Assembly: GCA_036009625.1 (NCBI GenBank)
Contig: DASYLJ010000166.1
Coordinates: 3,965-67,964 of the forward strand
From: DASYLJ01 sp036009625
Lineage (GTDB): Bacteria; Desulfobacterota; Binatia; DP-6
Length of the DNA stretch: 64,000 bases
Direction of reading: 5' to 3'
Shown here piece by piece: positions 54,648 to 62,686 of the stretch (positions are counted from its first letter, which is position 1; each line of letters opens with the position of its first letter). Position numbers and translations under genes: made by a program. The notes under the pieces were generated by a model. That model saw nothing but the letters and a program-made list of their open reading frames with translations, did not search any database and was not told the DNA's origin.

Positions 54648-55821
54648 TGGTCATTCTCTTGATGACGTCATCGGCGACGAGACGGCGGTTAGCGTTGGTA
54701 TCGGGTAGATTCCGTGCGGCGAGGCACTCCCGGAAGAGCGCGGGCACGTCGAAAGGTTCGGCGCACTGCACGACGTCACCAGCGGGTGGGTAGCTCACGA
54801 GGTCGGGACGCATCTTTGCGACCGCCGCATGGGCTTGGCGGGAATCGCCGTCACGGAACGTCAGGGCATTCTTGCAACGGTAGAGTAAGACCGCCTCAGC
54901 AAACGTCCGCGCCGACGCAACGGACGCGCCCTCGCTCGCAATGCGTTCAAGAGCGACTTGGCGCATGGCTGCAAAACGGTCCGTGGGCTCGCTGAGTCGG
55001 AGCTTCTGTGCCTTCGCGATGGCTTCGTACCTGTCGAAGTTCCGCCGTTCCCCAGCCGACACGTTGTCGCCGAGTGTGAGCGCGACATCCACGTCTGCAC
55101 TCGCGTACAAGCCTGGCTTGAATGCGGAGGTGTCACCAGTGATGCCCGCGCTCGTGAACCCTCCCGATGCGTGCGACGCCTTTCGATACTCTGCATACGT
55201 GTTGGGCGTGCCTGAGGTGCGCGTCCCAAAGCGCTGCCACGGGGCAGGGTCGGCATGCGGCACCGTCGGCGTGCGGGTGTATTCGAGATACCGTGCCCGC
55301 GCCGTCTCGGGGTCGCTGAACGCGTCGAAGGGCTCGCTCGATTGAATGCATGCGGGCCCGATGACTTCGGGGGCTTTCCGCCCCACGATGGGCGCGACGG
55401 CGCGCGGTTTCGCAGCGGCCAAGATGTCGTCGGCGCTCAAGCCTTGGACAAGGTCGGGGCTCTCGTTCGTCACCGCGACGACGGCCTTGTAGCGGTCGGT
55501 GGGGATGTCCTGGTCTAGCCCTAGCTCCTGAATCTTTGAGTCAACGGCGGCGAGGAACGTTTGATAGAAGTTGGTGTCTGGGGGCGTTGGCATTTCGGTC
55601 GGTGTTTCCAAAGTTGACGTTGGTTCGGGGTCGGGTTGCACGTGTGCGCCGGGCCAGCCCGACTTATCCATCGAGGCAAGCGAGCCAGGGGCGAGTGAGG
55701 GAATGTCCACGCCACCCGCCATGAGTTCATCCGGCGTCCACGCGGCGCTCTCTTCGGGGTCGGAGGGTTTCGGGTAGACGGGCGCGACCATCATTAACGG
55801 GAGCGGAGCAACGCGTTTCAT
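54637..55821 (-). CDS. Unknown 394-residue protein of the terminase operon
   Basis: A 394-residue protein in the position where phages usually encode portal or head proteins. The N-terminal third is Pro/Thr-rich and probably disordered. The rest includes FYQTFLAAVDSKIQELGLDQ, TDRYKAVVAVTNESPDLVQG and a helical C-terminus (TFAEAVLLYRCKNALTFRDG). I recognise no portal, capsid or scaffold motif, and it is short for a portal. Its ATG overlaps the HNH-like gene stop (ATGA). It could be a helper-interaction or head-remodelling protein, which is speculation. Confidence 0.55.
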   Translation of the reverse strand: MKRVAPLPLMMVAPVYPKPSDPEESAAWTPDELMAGGVDIPSLAPGSLASMDKSGWPGAHVQPDPEPTSTLETPTEMPTPPDTNFYQTFLAAVDSKIQELGLDQDIPTDRYKAVVAVTNESPDLVQGLSADDILAAAKPRAVAPIVGRKAPEVIGPACIQSSEPFDAFSDPETARARYLEYTRTPTVPHADPAPWQRFGTRTSGTPNTYAEYRKASHASGGFTSAGITGDTSAFKPGLYASADVDVALTLGDNVSAGERRNFDRYEAIAKAQKLRLSEPTDRFAAMRQVALERIASEGASVASARTFAEAVLLYRCKNALTFRDGDSRQAHAAVAKMRPDLVSYPPAGDVVQCAEPFDVPALFRECLAARNLPDTNANRRLVADDVIKRMTNAQ

Positions 55822-56123
55822 TGCTGGGCCTCGTGGTGGGCAGGGGAAATGCAACCGCGATACCCGCACGTGTTCTTGAGCCGCTTGGGCATGCGGCCGG
55901 TGTCGAGCGCGAAGGCCACGCGATGGGCGAAATGGACGACGTCACCCACCTTGAACGCCGGGTATCCGCGACGGTGCCAGCCGCCCCAAAGGATGTGGCC
56001 ATTCGCCTGCGGACGCGCGAACGCGTGCAATCGGGCGCGCACGGCGTCAGAGATAGAAGAACCCCCGCCCGCCGTGGAACTAGCAGGGACGACGACGGAC
56101 GGGGATGGCCTAGACGTAACCAT
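55818..56123 (-). CDS. HNH-endonuclease-like protein with altered active site
   Basis: A 101-residue protein. GHILWGGWHRRGYPAF and VHFAHRVAFALDTGRMPKRL followed by CGYRGCISPAHHE match phage HNH_3-type endonucleases that sit beside terminases and aid packaging. The motif normally reads H-x-C at the first cysteine; here it is KNTC, so the first catalytic His is replaced by Asn. The protein may therefore be inactive as a nuclease or use another residue. Confidence 0.65.
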   Translation of the reverse strand: MVTSRPSPSVVVPASSTAGGGSSISDAVRARLHAFARPQANGHILWGGWHRRGYPAFKVGDVVHFAHRVAFALDTGRMPKRLKNTCGYRGCISPAHHEAQQ

Positions 56124-56232
56124 ACGGAAGATTATTCCGTGGATACGTCCGGGCGGTCAAACTAGCTAGTGCGACGTCGGCCGCTCCGCAACAGCGCGGT
56201 CAGCCACCCCTCATATGAGTCTTCAAACGCAT

Positions 56233-57882
56233 TCATGCGATGAGCCTTCCGGGTATCCCAAACTCTTCATCGTGCCGGCTCTGGAAGCGGTCGCGGATGA
56301 GTTGTTCGTCTTGGTGCGTGGAGATAATCGGCCCGTCATCGGACAGGGAGAGCTTGAGCCGTGTTGCATCGCGGCCCAGGTTCCGTGCCTCGATGATGGC
56401 GCCGCAGGGTTGGGACGCGAGAAGCAACGCGCCACAGCAGGAATTCGCGATGTCGTCATGAAGCCCACGGCGCACCCCCACGGATTCACGGCCGGTCTTC
56501 GATAGACTCCGCTCCAGACTCCCGAGTTGCGCGAGCAGCTTGGGAAGGTTCGGAAGCAGCACGCGCCCGCTCGTGAAGAGCGGAAGGGCGTTGGCCATAA
56601 TGTCGGCCTTCGAGCCCAACTTCGTGTCGTCCGCTGCGGTCCCCGTGACGACGTACTCAATCCCGAACTTGGCGAAGGTCTGCGGGGTGTGCGTGCCGCC
56701 CCACCGGTCGCCGTAGCAACGAGGTACGCCGTATTCCGTGAGCAACTGACAAAAGCGCTCTATGGTCTGCTCGGCATCGAAGGGCGGCAACACTTCCCGC
56801 ACCACGTCGAGCACCACCGTCCCGTCGTCCTCCGCGTGCGCGATGGCAAGGCATGCGCTGTCACTTGTCCCCCCGCTGCCATCGAAGAATCCGTGGTACT
56901 GGACGCCGTATCGCGGGGGCAGTTCGTCTTGTCTGCTCTGGTCTACCGACGCTTCAAGTAGGTCGTGGGAGTAGAGCCGGGCGACGTCGCTTCGAAACTC
57001 GGCGTACCACTCCGCTCTCCCTGCGTGCGGGTCGAGGGCAATGGCCGCCTCGATGACGTCGTCGGGAATCGTGCCGTTCATGAGTTTCGACGGCGATTGC
57101 CATACGAGCTTGCTCCCTGGCTTCCCGAAGTGGTCACGGTAGGCTTCCCACAACGCGCCACTGCGACCGTAGGGAGAGGAGAGACAGAGGAGCATGCCCT
57201 TCGTTGTGGCGAGCGCAGGACGAATGGCCTTTATCAACTCATGGTCTGGCTCTGCGGATTCGGAGCCACGCATCATTGCCAATTCGTCAAGACAGCACGC
57301 AATCAACGTGTGCCCTCTGATTTTGCGGAAGCTCGCGGTATGGACGGCGATACGGATGCCGTTGTCGAGCGTGACCGAGTTGGCCGTTTCGCGGATGACC
57401 TTGTCGGAGAGCAATGGCGAGAGGCGCAATAAGCCCTTCACGTAGTCGCAAATGACGGCGGCTTGGGACCGGTCGGGTGCGATGATGGCGCACACCCCAC
57501 GCTCACCAGGACTCAGGACGGTCGAGTAGTCAACGAAGCATGCGAGGAACACGGCGAGGATTGCCGTTGCGTAGGACTTGCCCGCACGTCGGCCGCACAC
57601 CAACCACGACTCTTTCGCTTGCTCGGTGGGTGGGTCGACGCGGTTTGTGCAGGCGCGATAGGTCGCGAGCATGTCTTGCGTCATGGGCAACCCGAACAAC
57701 GACGCGAAGTAGCTGCGCCACGCGGAGAAGTCGCCCCGCTTCACGGCCAAGCCCAAGAGCGCGTCATCGTCGAGCGCGTCGAGGATAGTGACCCCAGAAA
57801 AAATATTGGCGCGTGGGACCGTATGGCCCGCGAGGGATGGGACTCCGGCGTCTAACTCCGTTGGCGGGGGGGTCTTACTCAC
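56233..57882 (-). CDS. Terminase large subunit (TerL)
   Basis: A 549-residue DNA-packaging motor and nuclease. The ATPase has Walker A CGRRAGKS (96-103) and Walker B ending Asp199-Glu200 (ACCLDE), with LSSPYGRSGALWEAY as coupling motif. The RNase-H-like nuclease has Asp334 (FFDGSGG), Asp392 (YGDRWGG) and Asp476/Asp477 (LHDDIAN), all apparently intact. GTG 57882 was chosen because the open frame upstream runs inside the small-subunit gene in another frame; GTGAGTAA gives an 8-bp overlap with that gene's stop. Confidence 0.92.
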   Translation of the reverse strand: MSKTPPPTELDAGVPSLAGHTVPRANIFSGVTILDALDDDALLGLAVKRGDFSAWRSYFASLFGLPMTQDMLATYRACTNRVDPPTEQAKESWLVCGRRAGKSYATAILAVFLACFVDYSTVLSPGERGVCAIIAPDRSQAAVICDYVKGLLRLSPLLSDKVIRETANSVTLDNGIRIAVHTASFRKIRGHTLIACCLDELAMMRGSESAEPDHELIKAIRPALATTKGMLLCLSSPYGRSGALWEAYRDHFGKPGSKLVWQSPSKLMNGTIPDDVIEAAIALDPHAGRAEWYAEFRSDVARLYSHDLLEASVDQSRQDELPPRYGVQYHGFFDGSGGTSDSACLAIAHAEDDGTVVLDVVREVLPPFDAEQTIERFCQLLTEYGVPRCYGDRWGGTHTPQTFAKFGIEYVVTGTAADDTKLGSKADIMANALPLFTSGRVLLPNLPKLLAQLGSLERSLSKTGRESVGVRRGLHDDIANSCCGALLLASQPCGAIIEARNLGRDATRLKLSLSDDGPIISTHQDEQLIRDRFQSRHDEEFGIPGRLIA

Positions 57883-58273
57883 GGGCGGTCCTGACCTTGG
57901 CCGCCAAGTACGCCTCAAGCCCACCCCGCTCTTCCGCCACGCGGTCGAGGCCCAACTGTCCGAGGAGTCTGGCCAGCCCATCCGCAATGGTCTGCCGGCT
58001 ACGCACGATGGGCAGGATTTCCCGCTTCCGCTTATTGACGATGGACGCCTGTCCGAGGAGCCAGGAATCCACTTGGTCGAGCAACCACCGTTGGCGGCAC
58101 GCTAGCTCTACGAGGGTGCTACGCTGCGCCGATAGGTCATCCCCCAGGTCGGCGACAAGCTCGGCTCGCCACAGGGCCAGGGCGTCAGCGGCGGGGCCTG
58201 TCAGGGGCAGTCCTGCGCGGCCCTTCAGGGCAGGGGATAGACCGTGCTGGGTGCGCTCGCGATATCTCGACAC
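57875..58273 (-). CDS. Putative small terminase subunit (TerS)
   Basis: A 132-residue, largely helical protein (LPLTGPAADALALWRAELVA, STLVELACRQRWLLDQVDSW, RSRQTIADGLARLLGQLGLD) directly upstream of and overlapping the large subunit gene, the usual position of TerS. Phage P27-type small terminases have this size and helix pattern. The assignment rests on position, size and composition; DNA recognition would be at a pac or cos site nearby. Confidence 0.65.
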   Translation of the reverse strand: MSRYRERTQHGLSPALKGRAGLPLTGPAADALALWRAELVADLGDDLSAQRSTLVELACRQRWLLDQVDSWLLGQASIVNKRKREILPIVRSRQTIADGLARLLGQLGLDRVAEERGGLEAYLAAKVRTARE

Positions 58274-58541
58274 GCCACTAGAATAGCATGATAGCGCGAC
58301 GCAGTCCCGTCAGGTTCCGGGCGCCTTGAGGAACGCCGAAGCTTAATCCGCACAACATCCACTCAGGCTGGGAAGGCGTTGCGGGACAGGGGTTTGCGAG
58401 CACGGCGCGGATTAGATATCCGCTGCGTTTCCGTGGGGCAGGGCGCGCGTCACGGACGATTGTGGCAGGGCGGCTACGCGGCCCAGTGAATCCCGAATAG
58501 GGTTCGCTCCATCCGCGTGCTTTCGCTAGATAGTCTCGGCG
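58274..58541. other. Divergent intergenic region, candidate packaging/promoter site
   Basis: This 268-bp gap separates the leftward terminase genes from the rightward membrane-protein pair, so it should contain two promoters. It holds a palindrome GCGGAT (58407-58412) / ATCCGC (58418-58423) with a 5-base spacer and a further upstream TAATCCGC copy near 58344. Such repeats next to TerS could be pac/cos recognition sites; this is not established. Confidence 0.35.
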
Positions 58542-59126
58542 ATGACTGACGAGAACTGGTTTTCACTGGCCAACTCGCTGATAGCGGCTGCGGCGGGTGT
58601 TGGCGGCGTGGCAGTTGGTGCGTTCATGACGGCATGGGAGCAGAGACGGGAGGCGAGGCGTGCTTTCGTGCGTCAGCAGCTGAGTGAGTTTTATTCGCCG
58701 ATGCTCGCGCGTCGTGGGCAACTCATTGCTGCCCTCGTTGTGGAAGGTGCGGCGGGCGGCTCCGGCGGGGAGGGTGCGGGTGGACCGCTCGACCGGACGG
58801 CCATGGCGGCCCGCTGGCTCTACGAGAGCGCTCCGGCCCGATTCGACGCGGCCGTCTATCCACTTCTGGTGTCGCTGTTGGACGCGTTCATTGCAAATCT
58901 CTGGTTGGCCCAGTCGAGCACGCGCAAGCATCTCGAAGCGGTTGCTTTACAGGTCGCGACGATTCAGAGCGACCAGGCAAGAGGGGGTCCGAGACGAGGG
59001 GGGCGCGTACACTTGGACCATCTCTACGACTTTCTGGCGGATATCGATGAGCAGTTCGTGGTGCTTCAAACGGCTCTCAGGGATAGTGAATACGACGGGT
59101 GGCGGTGGCCATGGATAGCACGATAG
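58542..59126 (+). CDS. Membrane-anchored protein, member 1 of a related pair
   Basis: A 194-residue protein. One N-terminal TM helix (about 8-29, LANSLIAAAAGVGGVAVGAF) is followed by EQRREARRAFVRQQLSEFYSPMLA, then a helical cytoplasmic domain ending DIDEQFVVLQTALRDSEYDG. The QLSEFYSPMLA motif also occurs in the next gene. TM plus xQLxEFYxPL proteins are widespread and uncharacterised. Location beside the right att site is where satellites often carry host-benefit genes. Confidence 0.6.
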   Translation: MTDENWFSLANSLIAAAAGVGGVAVGAFMTAWEQRREARRAFVRQQLSEFYSPMLARRGQLIAALVVEGAAGGSGGEGAGGPLDRTAMAARWLYESAPARFDAAVYPLLVSLLDAFIANLWLAQSSTRKHLEAVALQVATIQSDQARGGPRRGGRVHLDHLYDFLADIDEQFVVLQTALRDSEYDGWRWPWIAR

Positions 59127-59776
59127 GTGCCGCGCTCATTGGCGCCGTAGTCGCCGTGATTGTAGCCCTGGTGGGCTTTGGTGGCGTGGCGCTTGGTTCG
59201 TGGGCGACGATTCGAGACTTGAAAGAGCAGAGGCGGTTGGAGTTCGTCCGCACGCAACTCAGCGAGTTGTATTCGCCCCTTCTCGCGTTCGGGCCCCAGC
59301 TTGGCGTCGCGGAGCAAATCTATCTTAGCATGCGCGACCTCGGCCTTGCTCCGGCTGGCGTGGGTGGGACGACCGGCGAGGTGTACGCGGAGCGATACGT
59401 GGCCACGGTGCTTCCGCTCTATCAAGACATGCTGGCCGTCTTCAGGAAGGGTCTATGGCTTGCGGAGCCCAGTACGCGGGCGTGTTTCGCAAAGCTCGTG
59501 GGCCAAGTGAGCCTCTTAGAGCAGGCCCTGGCCGCCTATGCCCCGCGCGTGGTGATTGAAGAGGTGTGCTCGGTCGCGCACAACGCTGTGCTGCGGGATG
59601 ACATCGAATCTCACTTCGGTCGGCTGCAAGCGCTCCTGCGACCCGCGCCCCCGTCCATCATGCGCCGCATGCAACAAAGGGTGTGTTGCATGACAATCCG
59701 CTCAACACCCACACAAGGGGGCAAATCCGCGCAGGGTGGGGCAGGGAGCGACACGCGGAAACGCATGGGGGAGTAG
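59111..59776 (+). CDS. Membrane-anchored protein, member 2 of a related pair
   Basis: A 221-residue protein. An N-terminal TM helix (about 7-30, GAALIGAVVAVIVALVGFGG) is followed by KEQRRLEFVRTQLSELYSPLLA, matching member 1, then a helical domain and an unstructured Ser/Gly/Lys-rich C-terminus that runs through the right-end arm-type repeat up to the att core. The C-terminal ~35 residues may therefore be encoded by recombination-site DNA. ATG 59111 overlaps the upstream gene by 16 bp. Confidence 0.6.
   Translation: MDSTIGAALIGAVVAVIVALVGFGGVALGSWATIRDLKEQRRLEFVRTQLSELYSPLLAFGPQLGVAEQIYLSMRDLGLAPAGVGGTTGEVYAERYVATVLPLYQDMLAVFRKGLWLAEPSTRACFAKLVGQVSLLEQALAAYAPRVVIEEVCSVAHNAVLRDDIESHFGRLQALLRPAPPSIMRRMQQRVCCMTIRSTPTQGGKSAQGGAGSDTRKRMGE
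59670..59715. repeat. Right-end recombinase arm-type sites
   Basis: TGCAAC at 59670-59675 and GTTGCA at 59685-59690 form an inverted pair. Bases 59685-59715 repeat the left-end 41048-41078 with one mismatch. They lie 62 bp inside the right att core, mirroring the left end. Confidence 0.65.
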
Positions 59777-59831
59777 GTGCCGAGGAGGGGAATCGAACCC
59801 CTACGCCCTTTCGGACTGCGGATTTTGAGTC
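59777..59831. repeat. attR core within tRNA-Leu
   Basis: Fifty-five bases matching attL (40901-40955) with one difference at 59792. Integration left this copy joined to the host 5' half of tRNA-Leu, restoring an intact gene. The right boundary of the element lies inside this repeat. Confidence 0.9.
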
Positions 59832-59861
59832 CGCCGCGTCTGCCAGTTCCGCCACCTCGGC
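59778..59861 (-). tRNA. tRNA-Leu (anticodon CAA)
   Basis: An 84-nt class II tRNA on the minus strand. The acceptor stem is GCCGAGG/CCTCGGC with discriminator A at 59778. The anticodon stem GCGGA/TCCGC encloses loop CTCAAAA, giving anticodon CAA for UUG. A long variable arm and T-loop GTTCGATTC are present. The 3' CCA is not encoded. The 3' part comes from the integrated element and the 5' part from the host. Confidence 0.93.
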
Positions 59862-60308
59862 GCGGTGGGATTTCCGCTACTTACGTGCTCCGACCATCGC
59901 GTGCAACGCCGTTAACGGGTTGGTTGCGCCCAAAGTGTGTCCGTGGACATCGCTGCGAGTGCTTCACCGCGCCGCGCTCCAGACGGCGGGGCGCCTCACG
60001 CGGGCCGGCTTCTGACGACGCTCGCAAGGCGCACGACCCCGCTTCGGTCTCCCGAGCGCCTCCACGGGGGCGTGCGCCAGGCGGCGTGACGCTGGCTCGC
60101 AGGCACAGTGGTTGAACGCATCGTGGCGCCGACGGCCTGGGGTGGGGGCAGCAGCATGAAGCCGGAGAATGGTGGGACATCCCCACTCTCGACGATCGGC
60201 TTGGCGAGCCTAGCTGATCGCGGCGGCTTCTTGCGCGACTAGCCATGGCCCAGTATGCCACCCGAGCAATCAACCAAGCGCGAAACGAACGAAGGCGTGT
60301 AGTTCCAC
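59862..60308. other. No gene identified (447 bp)
   Basis: Host DNA between the tRNA gene and the methyltransferase gene. It must contain the minus-strand tRNA promoter near 59865-59910. I see no supported coding frame or RNA structure otherwise. Confidence 0.5.
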
Positions 60309-61217
60309 ATGATCCCCGCGACGATTCACGATCACCGTTGGTTCGAGCGCATGCTCCAATGTCCCGACTGTGCGGTGGCGCTTCTGCCCAGCGGGGCGGA
60401 CTTCTCTTGCGGTCGATGTGGACGTCGCTTCCCGTGGGAGATGGGGCAGCGGCGATGTTTCATTTCAGACGGACAGACGCGGGACCTTCGGTTTACCGTA
60501 CGGCAGCGAGACGTGACGCGGCCGTCCGATGCGATTCCCCCGCCTGACGATGCCTACGTCGGACCGATCACGGAGCGGACCAGTCGGCGACACATGGGCG
60601 TGCTCGCGATGCGGACTCCCCCGCTCGATGTGTTGGACTGGGGCTGTGGCAGTGCCGAATACCGCCCACTGATCGAGCGTCTGGGCCATCGATATGTTGG
60701 CCTGGACTCGGAAGGCGCCGCCGCAGACATTCTCGCGGACGTGCACGCGCTTCCCTTCGAGGATGGCGCGTTCGACCACATCATCACCAACGCGGTACTC
60801 GAGCATGTCGCGAACCCGTTTCTCGCGGTGTGCGAGCTCGCGCGCGTCATGAAGCCCGGCGCGGTGTTCTCCGGCAGCGTCGCGTTCATGGAGCCGCACC
60901 ACTATCGGTCGCGATTCCATCTCACGGCAGACGCCGTGATGGATGTCCTCACCTACGCCGGCCTCCGCGTGCAGGCCATCTGGCCGTCGGAGACGTGGCT
61001 CGTCTTCGACAGTCTCGCCCGCATGCACGGGCCGATCTCTGGGCCGAGTCGTCAGCTCTTTCGCCTTGCGGGTGCGCTGGAGCGCGTGATCCGACAACGG
61101 CACCTGCACCCGCGCGAGCTGAGAAACGGTCGATGGCTCCGCCGCAAGAGCGCCGAGGAGTATGCCGACGAGTTGCTCGTCGTCACTGGGCAGGTCGATT
61201 TCCTGGCCAGTCGCTAG
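60309..61217 (+). CDS. SAM-dependent methyltransferase with N-terminal zinc ribbon
   Basis: A 302-residue class I methyltransferase. A Trm112-like zinc ribbon (MLQCPDCAVALL and SCGRCGRRFPWEMG) precedes the Rossmann domain with SAM motif LDWGCGSAEYRPLIE, acidic ribose contact GLDSEG and the post-motif FDHIITNAVLEHV typical of Methyltransf_11 enzymes. Many such proteins act in glycan or natural-product methylation; the substrate is unknown. It is transcribed toward the mla operon. Confidence 0.82.
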   Translation: MIPATIHDHRWFERMLQCPDCAVALLPSGADFSCGRCGRRFPWEMGQRRCFISDGQTRDLRFTVRQRDVTRPSDAIPPPDDAYVGPITERTSRRHMGVLAMRTPPLDVLDWGCGSAEYRPLIERLGHRYVGLDSEGAAADILADVHALPFEDGAFDHIITNAVLEHVANPFLAVCELARVMKPGAVFSGSVAFMEPHHYRSRFHLTADAVMDVLTYAGLRVQAIWPSETWLVFDSLARMHGPISGPSRQLFRLAGALERVIRQRHLHPRELRNGRWLRRKSAEEYADELLVVTGQVDFLASR

Positions 61218-61229
61218 GGCCAGGTGAGC

Positions 61230-61772
61230 CTACCGACGCAACCCCGTCGCGACGTCGTCTCGGAACCGCTCCAACACCGTCCGCAGCCCGACGCTGAGCG
61301 CCTCCGCCACGTCCTTCGGCCGCCGCGACGTCGCCGGCACGGTCTCCTCGTAGACCTTCTCGACGACGATGTCCCCGCCGCGCGTCGCGCGCAACGCCAG
61401 CGACAGCGACCCCGACGCGTCCTTCCCGCTCTCGAGCGCCTCGAGTCGTCGCACCACGCCATCGACCTCGATCGGCGTCCCATCCCCCGAGGACACCAGC
61501 GCATCGCGCACCGCGCCCGCCACCAGCGCACGCGGCGGCGAGGCCCACCGGTGGTACTGGTAGTAGTCGAGCTGGTACGGCGAGGTCCGATACGCGAACC
61601 GCGAGCTGCCGTACGCCTGCTCCGCGACGAACGACCCGACGCGCACCGGCACCGGCATGACGATCGGCGCGCCGGGGACGACGAGCAGATACCAGCTCGT
61701 CGACGGCGTCGTCCGCGCCAACGAGCATCCCGCCACCACCACCAGCGCCGCCAGCCAGAGCCGACGCGTCAC
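61230..61772 (-). CDS. ABC-transport auxiliary lipoprotein (PqiC/LbcC-like)
   Basis: A 180-residue outer-membrane lipoprotein. The lipobox VAGC sets Cys16 as the acylated residue, followed by STSWYLLVVPG and RTSPYQLDYYQYHRWASPP, characteristic of the PqiC/YmbA-like auxiliary component that accompanies MlaD-type proteins. It is last in the operon, GTG-started with a GTGA overlap to mlaD. It probably couples periplasmic lipid transfer to the outer membrane. Confidence 0.8.
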   Translation of the reverse strand: MTRRLWLAALVVVAGCSLARTTPSTSWYLLVVPGAPIVMPVPVRVGSFVAEQAYGSSRFAYRTSPYQLDYYQYHRWASPPRALVAGAVRDALVSSGDGTPIEVDGVVRRLEALESGKDASGSLSLALRATRGGDIVVEKVYEETVPATSRRPKDVAEALSVGLRTVLERFRDDVATGLRR

Positions 61773-62686
61773 TCGAACTCCCGGTCCGGCACGGTGCGTC
61801 CGCGCAGCAGCAGCGACGGATCGCCGCGGATCTCGTCGACGGTCTCCTCGAGCCGCTGCGTCACGGTATTGAGATCGCCGAGCACCGTGCCGATCGAGCC
61901 GCCCGTGCTCGACAGCTGCGCGTTCAGCGTCTTCACCAGGTCGCGGATCGCGATCACCGTCTCGTCGACGCGCTTCACCGTCACCGTGACGCCGCCGATC
62001 AGCTGGTCCTTGCTGCCCTGCAGGTCGGACAGGATCGTGTCCAGACGCTGCGCCACGCCCGACACCTGCTTCACCAGATCGGCCAGGGTCGTCGTCGTGC
62101 CCTTCTCCTGGAAGACCTCGAGACCCGCACGCAGGCTCGACGTCACTGCCGTGAGGTCGTTCACGAACTGGCTCAGCTTGGCGTTGTTGCCCTCGTTGAA
62201 CACCTGTTGATCGAGCCGCTGCAGGATGTTGAGCGCGCGATCGACGATTTCCACCGCGCGATCGCGAAACTGTTCGAGCGATGCGACGTCACCCTGGATC
62301 CAGCTCTCGGGCGGCAGCAGCGGCGACTCTTCCGAGCCGCCCTGCAGCTGGATGAACTTGATGCCGGTGACGAGCGATCCCACCAGCGCCGCGCGCGTGT
62401 CCTTCCGCAGCGGGGTGCCCGGACGAACCTCCAGCACGACGGCGACGCGCGGCGGGATGTCCTCCGTCAACGTCAGATCGGACACGCGTCCGACGGAGAC
62501 GCCCTGGAACTCGACGGTGGCGCCGGGGCTGAGACCGCTCACCGAACGATCGAAGAGCACGGTGTACTCGTCCTTGTCGCGGAAGATGTTCGCTCCCGCG
62601 ATCCACAGCAATGCGCCCACCAGCACGGTGCCGGCGACGAGGACGAATACGCCCACCAGGATCAGATCACCGCGACTGCGCCTCAC
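61769..62686 (-). CDS. mlaD: MlaD/MCE-family substrate-binding protein
   Basis: A 305-residue periplasmic protein anchored by one N-terminal TM (about 9-31). The MCE domain (about 38-118) reads YTVLFDRSVSGLSPGATVEF with the conserved VSVGRVSDLTL, and a long helical C-terminal region has extended coiled-coil (about 140-290), longer than E. coli MlaD and like PqiB/LetB-style or mycobacterial MCE proteins. It would bind lipid and form a ring on the permease. GTG start, overlapping the ATPase stop. Confidence 0.85.
   Translation of the reverse strand: MRRSRGDLILVGVFVLVAGTVLVGALLWIAGANIFRDKDEYTVLFDRSVSGLSPGATVEFQGVSVGRVSDLTLTEDIPPRVAVVLEVRPGTPLRKDTRAALVGSLVTGIKFIQLQGGSEESPLLPPESWIQGDVASLEQFRDRAVEIVDRALNILQRLDQQVFNEGNNAKLSQFVNDLTAVTSSLRAGLEVFQEKGTTTTLADLVKQVSGVAQRLDTILSDLQGSKDQLIGGVTVTVKRVDETVIAIRDLVKTLNAQLSSTGGSIGTVLGDLNTVTQRLEETVDEIRGDPSLLLRGRTVPDREFE

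Larger units (their letters stand above)
40901..59831. mobile_element. Integrated phage-satellite-like element (~18.9 kb) in tRNA-Leu
   Basis: The element is bounded by 55-bp direct repeats (40901-40955 and 59777-59831, one mismatch) corresponding to the 3' part of a tRNA-Leu(CAA) gene. A tyrosine recombinase gene lies just inside the left repeat. It carries an excisionase-like gene, a primase-helicase, a ribbon-helix-helix regulator, small and large terminase subunits and cargo, but I find no portal, capsid, protease or tail gene. Base composition looks less GC-rich than the flanks. It fits a satellite that packages through its own terminase into a helper's particles, or a prophage that lost its structural genes. 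Confidence 0.85.
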
